DNA of 8,571 bases from an uncultured Lachnospiraceae bacterium (GTDB lineage Bacteria > Bacillota > Clostridia > Lachnospirales > Lachnospiraceae): NCBI GenBank assembly GCA_947174615.1, contig CAMWJQ010000155.1:1-8571 (forward strand). The letters run 5' to 3'. Each line of letters begins with the position of its first letter. The stretch's first letter is position 1. Shown here piece by piece: positions 1 to 5,473 of the stretch. The notes beneath the pieces are model-generated. The model did not search any database and had not been told where the DNA came from. It saw nothing but the letters and a program-made list of their open reading frames with translations. Made by a program: the position numbers and the translations under genes.

Positions 1-1017
1 TTCCTCATCTCTATGCTTCTCGGCATCTTTAATCGGACTTTCCGGCACAAAGCCGCCCTTGGCACCCTTATTACCCAATCCGCCTTTATTATCGCGCCCG
101 CCGTTAAATCCCTGTCCATGTCTATTGCCCTGACGTTGTACGTCATGACTTTGTACATCATGACGCTGTCCGTCACGACGCTGTCCGTCACGACGCTGCC
201 CGTCATTTCTGTTATTATTGTCAAAATTCCGCTGTCCATCGCGGCGCTGTCCGTCATTTCTGTTATTATCTCTATTATTATCTCTGTTATTGTCAAAATT
301 CCGCTGTCCATCGCGGCGCTGGTTTTCACTCCGGTTCGTATTATCCCGCACATCATTTTTCTGCGCTGGTTTTGATTCCTCAGCCTTTATAGCAGGAGCT
401 TCATTTTTTGCCGCAGCTTCCTGTGCCTTCAGAGGGGCTTCACTTTTTACAGCAGACTCCTGTGTCTTTACAGGAGCTTCTGTATTCGCTATAGGCTGTG
501 TGTGTGTAGCTGCTTCCTTTTTGGGCTGCTCTGCTTTCACAGCCTCCGCCTTGGCAGCCTCTGCCACTACAGGTTTCTGTATTGGCTTCTCCACAACAGC
601 CTCCGCTTTTGGATCCGCTGCCGGCTTCTTTACCTCAGCATTTGGCGTCTTGCCCTGCGGTGCCGCCTTTTTCTCTGAATGTGCAGCTTTTCTTGGAATC
701 TGTGCGCCCCCGGGCATCTTGGAATTGTGAGGATTGCTCACAAATATGATACTCTTTTTCTTCTTTACCGGAGTTCCCTCACCAGTCTTGGAAGGCGCCT
801 TCGTCTCTCCCGATGCTGTGGTCTTCTCTGTCGTCTTAGATGCCTCCTCTGACTTAGCAGGTGCTTTCAGCGTACTCCTCACATCCTCTACTTGTCGGTC
901 CTCTAATACACTCATGTGGCTTTTTACCTCTATACCTTTATTTTTTAATAATGCAAGGATTTCTGCGCTCTTAACGCCGATCTCCTGTGCCAATTCATAC
1001 ACTTTCATTTTTGCCAT
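1..1017 (-). CDS. infB: Translation initiation factor IF-2, N-terminal part (partial, runs off left edge)
   Basis: IF-2 is the GTPase that places initiator tRNA on the 30S subunit and promotes subunit joining. Only the first 339 codons are present; the GTPase and tRNA-binding domains lie beyond the left edge. Residues 1 to about 50 (MAKMKVYELAQEIGVKSAEI...) match the small IF2_N helical domain that opens bacterial IF-2. Residues 51-165 are a charged Ala/Lys/Glu/Pro linker with a KKKKSIIFVSNP patch at 85-96. Residues 180-215 carry a 13-residue EAP-type repeat, and 223-312 are rich in Arg, Asn, Asp, Gln and Gly with repeated RRDGQ units. The frame stays open to base 1. The start at 1015-1017 is set by GAGGAGGAG just upstream; an in-frame Met at codon 4 is less well placed. 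It is last of the visible rimP-nusA-ylxR-ylxQ-infB operon, 23 bases after ylxQ. The linker is much longer than in many IF-2 proteins, as is common in Lachnospiraceae (family knowledge). The identity is secure from the N-terminal domain and gene order. Confidence 0.95.
   Translation of the reverse strand, partial: MAKMKVYELAQEIGVKSAEILALLKNKGIEVKSHMSVLEDRQVEDVRSTLKAPAKSEEASKTTEKTTASGETKAPSKTGEGTPVKKKKSIIFVSNPHNSKMPGGAQIPRKAAHSEKKAAPQGKTPNAEVKKPAADPKAEAVVEKPIQKPVVAEAAKAEAVKAEQPKKEAATHTQPIANTEAPVKTQESAVKSEAPLKAQEAAAKNEAPAIKAEESKPAQKNDVRDNTNRSENQRRDGQRNFDNNRDNNRDNNRNDGQRRDGQRNFDNNNRNDGQRRDGQRRDGQRHDVQSHDVQRQGNRHGQGFNGGRDNKGGLGNKGAKGGFVPESPIKDAEKHRDEE
132..206 (-). repeat. Five tandem 15-bp repeats inside infB
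   Basis: Five consecutive 15-base units lie at 132-146, 147-161, 162-176, 177-191 and 192-206. On the plus strand the third and fourth are identical (GACGCTGTCCGTCAC) and the others differ at one to a few bases. On the coding strand they encode successive DGQRR/DGQRH/DVQSH-type pentapeptides at about IF-2 residues 271-296. The unit length is a multiple of three, so copy-number change keeps the frame. Confidence 0.9.
215..321 (-). repeat. 35-bp perfect direct repeat pair within infB
   Basis: Bases 215-249 and 287-321 are identical over 35 bases, 72 bases apart (24 codons). A second pair, 201-218 and 252-269, is identical over 18 bases, 51 bases apart (17 codons). They encode the RRDGQRNFDNN-type segments of the Asn/Arg-rich IF-2 linker. 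Identity at the DNA level, not only in the protein, points to recent in-frame duplication. Confidence 0.88.
373..480 (-). repeat. 39-bp (13-residue) imperfect repeats in infB
   Basis: Three consecutive units begin at IF-2 residues 180, 193 and 206, each opening with EAP: EAPVKTQESAVKS, EAPLKAQEAAAKN and a degenerate third copy EAPAIKAEES. At the DNA level they are diverged, so they are older than the Arg-rich repeats further along the gene. They probably form a flexible or helical charged linker (inference). Confidence 0.75.
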
Positions 1018-1040
1018 ATTACTCCTCCTCACCCTCACGA

Positions 1041-1367
1041 TTAACAGATTGATGACTGTTCCAATTGCTTCTCTATAGATTTTGCGAAGTTCTCATCTGT
1101 AATTGCAAGAGATGATCGCATAGCCTTACCGATTGAACGCCCAAGTTCCTCTTTTGTGCCAAAAAAATATCTTGGTACTTCGTAAAACTCACACCTATCA
1201 GAAAACATCTTCTTGGTATTATCTGATGCATCCTCCGACACAATAACGAGCCATGCTTTACCGCTCTTAACACTCTTGTCAGTTGCAAATTCTCCACTCA
1301 CTACCCTGCCTGCCTTCATCGCAAGCCCCAGCATGGAATATATCTTCTTTGAGTACTGCTCATTCAA
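1041..1367 (-). CDS. ylxQ: YlxQ-type L7Ae-family RNA-binding protein
   Basis: This 108-residue protein belongs to the ribosomal L7Ae/L30e/S12e/Gadd45 family, whose members bind kink-turn or related RNA; the bacterial YlxQ members are accessory RNA-binding proteins of unsettled role. Diagnostic stretches are MLGLAMKAGRVVSGE at 12-26, a basic helix, VIVSEDASDNTKK at 41-53, a YEVPRYFFGTKEELG segment at 62-75 and a C-terminal AITDENFAKSI at 88-98. Length is normal for the family. The start is a TTG at 1365-1367, lying inside the end of ylxR; the next in-frame ATG (codon 12) would delete the first strand and helix. AAAGGAG lies about 10 bases upstream of the TTG. The coding regions overlap by 8 bases, so translation is probably coupled to ylxR. 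It lies between ylxR and infB as in Bacillus and clostridia. The identity is strong; the function within the cell is not established by the sequence. Confidence 0.93.
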   Translation of the reverse strand: MNEQYSKKIYSMLGLAMKAGRVVSGEFATDKSVKSGKAWLVIVSEDASDNTKKMFSDRCEFYEVPRYFFGTKEELGRSIGKAMRSSLAITDENFAKSIEKQLEQSSIC

Positions 1368-1626
1368 ATACTTCTATCTCCTTTGTCAGACTGTCATATA
1401 TTTCATCAGGTACTGGCATCTTGAAGGCTCTGTCTAGTCCTCTCGATTTTCTCGCCTTCCTCATACATTCAGGGTCAGGGCATATGTATGCACCTCTGCC
1501 ATTCTTTCTGCCTGTAGCGTCCAACATGATGCCCTGTTCCTCTGTGCGAAGTACCCGTATCATTTCCTTCTTGCTCTTCATCTCACCACAGCCGATACAC
1601 TGTCTCATCGGAATCTTTTTCGCCAT
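1360..1626 (-). CDS. ylxR: YlxR family RNA-binding protein (RnpM)
   Basis: This 88-residue protein has the full YlxR signature: MRQCIGCGEMKSKKEMIRVLR at 7-27 with Cys10 and Cys13, DATGRKNGRGAYIC at 36-49 with Cys49, a fourth Cys at 54, and a C-terminal RGLDRAFK helix at 62-69. The family has a positively charged RNA-binding face; in Bacillus subtilis it has been described as a modulator of RNase P (RnpM) and earlier as a nucleoid-associated regulator (recalled knowledge, not shown here). The four cysteines could bind a metal or be structural; that is inference. The ATG follows the nusA TAA with no base between. The ribosome binding site, GAGGAGGAGA and AGAGGT, lies inside the nusA tail codons, which suggests coupled translation. 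Its own TGA overlaps the ylxQ start region. Confidence 0.95.
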   Translation of the reverse strand: MAKKIPMRQCIGCGEMKSKKEMIRVLRTEEQGIMLDATGRKNGRGAYICPDPECMRKARKSRGLDRAFKMPVPDEIYDSLTKEIEVFE

Positions 1627-2922
1627 TTATACCTCTGTCTCCTCCTCCATGCTGTCGGGTTCTGATTCAGCATCATAGCTGTATTCTTCAACCCCTGCGT
1701 CATCATACTCAGTCCCGCCGGGCACATCCTCTCCAGATTCAGCGTCGTCATATACGCCTTCCTCATATGCAGTGTCGTCATATTCCTCCTCTACATATTC
1801 GCCTTCTTCGTACTCCTCCTCATAGTAGACATCGCCATCCTCATCAAACATGTAATCCTCATAGCGGAATCCCTCTGCGTCCTTCGCCTGCGTCTCGGAC
1901 TTAATGTCAATCTTGTATCCCGTAAGCCTTGCCGCCAGTCTTGCGTTCTGTCCCTCCTTACCAATGGCAAGGGAGAGCTGGTAATCTGGTACGACAACCT
2001 TTGCTGTCTTCTCATCCGGGTCTGCAAACACTGCTACAATCTTGGCTGGCGAAAGCGCATTTTGTATAAAGTTTCCAGGGTTTTCATCCCAGTTTACAAT
2101 ATCAATCTTCTCACCGCGAAGCTCCTCGACAATCGCATTTACCCTTGCACCGTTCATGCCGACACACGCTCCCACCGCATCGACATTAGGGTTATTTGTT
2201 CTGACTGCAAGTTTTGTACGGCTTCCCGCCTCTCTGGCAATGCTCATGATTTCTACCGTGCCGTCCTTAATTTCTGTCACTTCTGCCTCAAAAAGCCGTT
2301 TCACAAGCTCAGGATGTGTTCTGCTGACTAGGATTCTAGGTCCCTTTGGCGTATTCTTAACCTCCAAAATATATACTTTGATACGTTCTGTCGGCTTGAA
2401 CTCCTCCCCCTTTACCTGCTCTGCCTCATTGAGCACTGCATCTGCTTTACCAAGATTAATACTGATATTCCTGCCAATATAACGCTGTACAATGCCTGTG
2501 ACAACATCTTTTTCTTTCTCAAAAAACTGATTGTATACGACGCTTCGCTCCTCCTCACGTATTTTTTGTAAGATGACATTCTTTGCGTTCTGTGTGGCGA
2601 TGCGCCCGAATTCTTTTGATTTGATCTCTATATTGATCGTATCCCCGATCACGGCATTCTTTGAAAGCTGAATTGCATCATCAATACAGATCTGTGTGAC
2701 ATCGTCCTCAACTTCATCGTAGGTTGCTACGATATCCTTCGTGGCATACACCATAAAATCACAGGTCTCCCTGTCGATCTGGACAGTGATATTGTCTGCC
2801 TTTCCGAAATGATTCTTGCAGGCTGTCAGGAGGGAATTTTCAATTGCCTCGAACAACGTCTCCTTGCTAATCTCCTTCTCCTTCTCAAGAATATTAAGCG
2901 CTTCCATTAATTCCTTATTCAT
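1627..2922 (-). CDS. nusA: Transcription termination/antitermination factor NusA
   Basis: NusA binds RNA polymerase and nascent RNA to control pausing, intrinsic termination and antitermination. The 431 residues show the expected order. The polymerase-binding N-terminal domain is about 1-125 (MNKELMEALNILEKEKEISK...). An S1 domain spans about 134-203, ending KGPRILVSRTHPELVKRLF. KH1 has the GMNG loop at 255-258 and KH2 has GKEGQNARLAARLTGYKIDI at 321-340. The core ends near 345. An acidic tail of about 80 residues rich in Glu, Asp and Tyr follows, with no Lys or Arg after Arg353. The tail is extra compared with the roughly 370-residue Bacillus protein and differs from the structured acidic repeats of E. 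coli NusA. The start is the ATG at 2920-2922 behind AGGAGGG. It lies 20 bases after rimP and abuts ylxR, so the genes are almost certainly co-transcribed. Confidence 0.97.
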   Translation of the reverse strand: MNKELMEALNILEKEKEISKETLFEAIENSLLTACKNHFGKADNITVQIDRETCDFMVYATKDIVATYDEVEDDVTQICIDDAIQLSKNAVIGDTINIEIKSKEFGRIATQNAKNVILQKIREEERSVVYNQFFEKEKDVVTGIVQRYIGRNISINLGKADAVLNEAEQVKGEEFKPTERIKVYILEVKNTPKGPRILVSRTHPELVKRLFEAEVTEIKDGTVEIMSIAREAGSRTKLAVRTNNPNVDAVGACVGMNGARVNAIVEELRGEKIDIVNWDENPGNFIQNALSPAKIVAVFADPDEKTAKVVVPDYQLSLAIGKEGQNARLAARLTGYKIDIKSETQAKDAEGFRYEDYMFDEDGDVYYEEEYEEGEYVEEEYDDTAYEEGVYDDAESGEDVPGGTEYDDAGVEEYSYDAESEPDSMEEETEV

Positions 2923-2942
2923 TTTTCCTTTACCCTCCTAAA

Positions 2943-3419
2943 CTAAAAATCCAGTGTTAATCTGATAATCGCTATATCAGATTTGGCAAAGACCATATCC
3001 TTTGTCTCTGAACCACTCTCCACTTCTATCGTGACAGTATCCTTGTCATATGATTTGAGGATACCAACAAATTCTTTATGCTGCTCAATTGGCTTATAGG
3101 TCTTTACTTCTACCTCCTCACCAAGACTCTTTTCAAGGTGTCTGTCCTTTCTCAATGCCCTGCCAAGTCCTGGACTGGACACTTCAAGTATATAGGCATC
3201 TGGTATAAAATCTTCTTGGTCTAGTTTATCCGAAAAAGCGCGGCTGACATTCTCACAGTCAACGATACTCACGCCCTCTGGCTTATCAATATAAGCCCTC
3301 AGATACCAGTCGCTTCCCTCTTTCACATACTCAACATCATAAATCTCACAGCCGTTTGCCGCCACAATGGGTGCGAGCAACGCCTCTGCCCGTTCTTCAT
3401 AAATATCTTTTTTCGCCAT
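2943..3419 (-). CDS. rimP: Ribosome maturation factor RimP
   Basis: RimP assists late assembly of the 30S ribosomal subunit. The protein has 158 residues, usual for the family. The N-terminal alpha/beta domain (about 1-88) includes the NGCEIYDVEYVKEGSDWYLR segment at 22-41, the YIDKPEGVSIVDCENVSR segment at 43-60 and the hallmark ILEVSSPGLGRALRKDRH at 77-94. The C-terminal SH3-like domain (about 95-158) contains GEEVEVKTYKP and KEFVGILKSY and ends DIAIIRLTLDF. The start is the ATG at 3417-3419, with GAGGTGAG about five bases upstream. It is the first gene of the nusA-infB operon, 20 bases before nusA. Its upstream region holds a promoter-like sequence and a strong hairpin, described separately, which may affect expression of the whole operon. 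Confidence 0.96.
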   Translation of the reverse strand: MAKKDIYEERAEALLAPIVAANGCEIYDVEYVKEGSDWYLRAYIDKPEGVSIVDCENVSRAFSDKLDQEDFIPDAYILEVSSPGLGRALRKDRHLEKSLGEEVEVKTYKPIEQHKEFVGILKSYDKDTVTIEVESGSETKDMVFAKSDIAIIRLTLDF

Positions 3420-3486
3420 TCACTCACCTCATATAGGACTTCCCCTTAAAACAGAAAATACGCCATATTTCTTATTACCATGAACA

Positions 3487-3514
3487 AAAGAGTGGACTCA
3501 CAAGTCCACTCTTT
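3487..3514 (-). terminator. Strong hairpin between citrate synthase and rimP: terminator or leader attenuator
   Basis: The arms 3487-3498 and 3503-3514 are perfectly complementary (AAAGAGTGGACT and AGTCCACTCTTT) around a four-base loop. Read on the minus strand the stem is followed by TTTTGTTC, a short, interrupted U tract. The simplest reading is the intrinsic terminator of the citrate synthase gene ending at 3597. A promoter-like sequence lies upstream of it, so it may instead sit in the rimP leader. On the plus strand only CTTTA follows, so bidirectional action is less likely. Confidence 0.75.
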
Positions 3515-3543
3515 ATCATCTAGCATTCATTCAACTTATAGAT

Positions 3544-3572
3544 ATTTTAACACCGTACTCTGTAAAAAGCAA
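3544..3572 (-). promoter_or_regulatory. Candidate sigma-A promoter for the rimP-nusA-infB operon
   Basis: On the minus strand there is TTGCTT at 3567-3572, a 17-base spacer, and TAAAAT at 3544-3549 preceded by an extended -10 TG at 3551-3552. Transcription would begin near 3537, giving a leader of about 118 bases before the rimP ATG that contains the hairpin at 3487-3514. No equally good promoter was seen between the hairpin and rimP. This is pattern matching in AT-rich DNA, so confidence is moderate. Confidence 0.5.
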
Positions 3573-3596
3573 TAACTTTTTAGAATTTTTTTCCTT

Positions 3597-5015
3597 TTAA
3601 TTCATAGGAAGTTTATATACTCTCTGTTCCTGACCATCTAATCTCGGTGTTGACCTGTCCTTGAGTGTCTGATAAGGTCTCAGCTCAGCGATACTCTTGT
3701 ATGCCGGTCGGATAATCTTATCCACATTAATCAGCTCTTCCATGCGGTGTGCACTCCAGCCGACAATACGTGCAATCGCAAAAATTGGCGTAAACAGCTC
3801 CATCGGAATATCCAGCATACTGTACACGAATCCACTGTAAAAGTCCACATTCGCACTGACACCCTTATAGATCCTGCACTTCTCTGCAATCACTTCCGGC
3901 GCTAACCGCTCAATCATAGAATACAATTCAAAATCCTTGTGATGTTTCTTCTCATTGGCAAGACGTTCTACAAAGGACTTAAACACTAATGCTCTTGGAT
4001 CGGAAATCGAATATACTGCATGTCCCATACCATAGATCAGACCACTTCTGTCAAACGCCTCTTTGTTCAAAAGCCGGTATAAATATTCCCGCACCTGATT
4101 TTCATTAGTTGTATCATCTACATTTCTTCGGAGATCCTCCATCATCTGTACAACCTTAATGTTTGCCCCGCCATGCTTTGGTCCTTTCAAAGAAGAAAGC
4201 GCCGCTGCAATAACCGAATACGTATCAGAACCCGCGCTGGTAACCACTCTTGTCGTAAAAGTAGAATTATTACCTCCGCCATGCTCCATGTGAAGCACAA
4301 GCGCAGCATCAAGCACTTTCGCCTCTGTCGGTGTATAAGACATATCCGGACGCAGCATCCTGAGCAAATTCTCCGCAGTAGAAAGCCTTGGATCTGGTCT
4401 ATGTATATACAGACTCTCGTCACATTCGTAGTGATTGTAGGCATGATAACCATATACAGAAAGCATTGGGAACACACTGATCAGCATAAGACTCTGCCGA
4501 AGCACATTGTCCAGCGACATATCAGCCACACTATCATCATAAGAAGCCAGCGTCAGCACACTCTTGGTCAAAGAATTCATAATATCATGGCTTGGCGCTT
4601 TCATAATGACATCCCGCACAAAATTCGTGGGCAGCGTCATACTGTATCCCAATGTCTTTTTGAATTCCATCAATTCATTTGAAGTTGGAAGATTGCCGAA
4701 TAATAACAGATACGCACACTCATCAAAACCGAATCGGTTCTCTTTTTGAAAACCTCTAACCAGATCAAAGATATTATAACCTCTGTAATAAAGCTGTCCG
4801 TCACATGGAACGCTCTTCCCGTCAATCTCCTCTGATGACTTAATCAGTGAAATATTCGTGAGACCCGATAGCACTCCCTTTCCGTTTTTGTCACGCAGCC
4901 CTCTTTTTACACCGTACTCATCAAACAAATCTGGTTCAATGGCGTTGTTGTCCACACATACTTTTGAATACTTATGCGTAAACTCCTTAATACTCTCGTC
5001 ACTCTTTAATCCCAT
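3597..5015 (-). CDS. gltA: Citrate synthase (citrate/2-methylcitrate synthase family)
   Basis: The enzyme condenses acetyl-CoA and oxaloacetate to citrate in the cytoplasm. The protein has 472 residues. The catalytic triad expected from the pig enzyme is visible: His281 in GPKHGGAN, His332 in GMGHAVYSISDPRA and Asp391 in SANVDFYSGFVYSML. LHMEHGGGNNSTF (242-253) and ARIVGWSAHRMEEL (415-428) are further family signatures. Residues 1-50 form an N-terminal extension, after which VPCDGQLYYRGYNIFDLVR (69-87) begins the standard fold. The ATG at 5013-5015 has AAAGGGTG about eight bases upstream. It stands alone, with its own promoter and no aconitase or isocitrate dehydrogenase beside it. In a fermenting clostridium it probably feeds 2-oxoglutarate and glutamate synthesis rather than a full cycle (inference). 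A 2-methylcitrate synthase is the main alternative, since the family members are hard to separate by eye. All catalytic residues are intact. Confidence 0.93.
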   Translation of the reverse strand: MGLKSDESIKEFTHKYSKVCVDNNAIEPDLFDEYGVKRGLRDKNGKGVLSGLTNISLIKSSEEIDGKSVPCDGQLYYRGYNIFDLVRGFQKENRFGFDECAYLLLFGNLPTSNELMEFKKTLGYSMTLPTNFVRDVIMKAPSHDIMNSLTKSVLTLASYDDSVADMSLDNVLRQSLMLISVFPMLSVYGYHAYNHYECDESLYIHRPDPRLSTAENLLRMLRPDMSYTPTEAKVLDAALVLHMEHGGGNNSTFTTRVVTSAGSDTYSVIAAALSSLKGPKHGGANIKVVQMMEDLRRNVDDTTNENQVREYLYRLLNKEAFDRSGLIYGMGHAVYSISDPRALVFKSFVERLANEKKHHKDFELYSMIERLAPEVIAEKCRIYKGVSANVDFYSGFVYSMLDIPMELFTPIFAIARIVGWSAHRMEELINVDKIIRPAYKSIAELRPYQTLKDRSTPRLDGQEQRVYKLPMN

Positions 5016-5069
5016 TCACAACACCCTTTCTTATTTATATTTCTCAATTTATAGTATGTCTCATTGAAT

Positions 5070-5098
5070 ATTATACTTTAAATCAAGGAACATCACAA
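5070..5098 (-). promoter_or_regulatory. Promoter of the citrate synthase gene
   Basis: On the minus strand, TTGTGA at 5093-5098 is followed by a 17-base spacer and a perfect TATAAT at 5070-5075. The start of transcription would fall near 5063, about 48 bases before the citrate synthase ATG. It lies just downstream of the hairpin closing the preceding gene, as expected for an independent transcription unit. No clear operator was seen. Confidence 0.7.
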
Positions 5099-5137
5099 GC
5101 GCATAATCGTTAAATTTTGATGAATTTTTATTAAAGA

Positions 5138-5172
5138 AGAAGCAGCCCTGCTTACAAGTTCAGGCTGCTTCT
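5138..5172 (-). terminator. Intrinsic terminator-like hairpin after the 67-residue gene
   Basis: The arms AGAAGCAGCC (5138-5147) and GGCTGCTTCT (5163-5172) pair perfectly, and an additional CTG/CAG pairing follows past a one-base bulge. On the minus strand the stem is followed by TCTTTAATAAAAATT, an imperfect U-rich run. Its position 23 bases after the stop at 5195 fits a terminator for the two small upstream genes. Confidence 0.72.
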
Positions 5173-5194
5173 CCCCCGAGCTCACATCACGAGC

Positions 5195-5398
5195 TTACAT
5201 TATGGTATCGCCGTCGCTGATTTTCTGTATCAGCTGCTGCATTTCCTCTTTGCTTTTAACACCTTTGCTTCTGGCTATTACCTGCTCTTTTTCGTACTCT
5301 GTCATCTTGCCGTAATGATTGATCGCCTGCTCGTCCATCGCCATGCCAAACGCCAGACCAAGCGGCAGTACACTCTGTAAATTATCTGTATAATCCAT
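5195..5398 (-). CDS. Small conserved-looking hypothetical protein, 67 residues
   Basis: The function is not recognised. The short protein starts MDYTDNLQSVLPLGLAFGMAMDEQ, then has a charged helical stretch YGKMTEYEKEQVIARSKGV (29-47) and SKEEMQQLIQKISDG (49-63). The pattern of an LPLG-F-GMA segment, a predicted short helix, then KEQVI...SKEEM resembles a class of small uncharacterised Lachnospiraceae proteins I recall, with a faint likeness to the C-terminal part of YdeI-like proteins; neither was checked. Residues 10-21 are hydrophobic but too short and too glycine-rich to be a secure membrane segment. The start is the ATG at 5396-5398 with GAGGTG about five bases upstream. It lies 75 bases downstream of another unrecognised gene on the same strand and is followed by a terminator-like hairpin. 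The good ribosome binding site and terminator make it probably real. Confidence 0.75.
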   Translation of the reverse strand: MDYTDNLQSVLPLGLAFGMAMDEQAINHYGKMTEYEKEQVIARSKGVKSKEEMQQLIQKISDGDTIM

Positions 5399-5427
5399 CC
5401 TTGCACCTCATATTCATCTCTGATTAC

Positions 5428-5472
5428 GCTATGAAAGTAAACTCCAATTGAAATGGATTTTACTTTCATAGC
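5428..5472 (-). repeat. Perfect 14-bp inverted repeat between two small genes
   Basis: GCTATGAAAGTAAA (5428-5441) is perfectly complementary to TTTACTTTCATAGC (5459-5472). After one mismatch a further 4 bp (TCCA/TGGA) pair inside, leaving a seven-base loop. The structure starts one base after the stop codon of the 156-residue gene and ends 29 bases before the next start. On the minus strand it is followed by GTAATCAGAG, with no U tract, so it is not a standard intrinsic terminator. It could be an RNA-processing, stability or translation-control hairpin, or a remnant of a small mobile repeat. Confidence 0.8.
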
Positions 5473-5473
5473 A

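Noticed and set aside
132..321. Repeated DNA that might suggest a CRISPR array or minisatellite locus
   Set aside because: The units are contiguous or irregularly spaced, lack unique spacers of constant length, and read through in frame as the IF-2 linker.
13..1078. Plus-strand open frames of 114-170 codons across the infB region
   Set aside because: They are antisense to infB, which has a conserved N-terminal domain, a good ribosome binding site and the right operon position. Their composition (Ser/Ala/Phe/Val runs) is what the reverse of Lys/Glu/Ala codons gives.
3475..3519. Possible 14-codon leader peptide overlapping the hairpin before rimP
   Set aside because: There is no Shine-Dalgarno sequence before its ATG and no run of a single amino acid as in classical attenuation peptides, so it is probably chance.
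4173..4682. Plus-strand 169-codon open frame opposite citrate synthase
   Set aside because: It is antisense to catalytic-domain codons of a well-conserved enzyme and has no recognisable motif.
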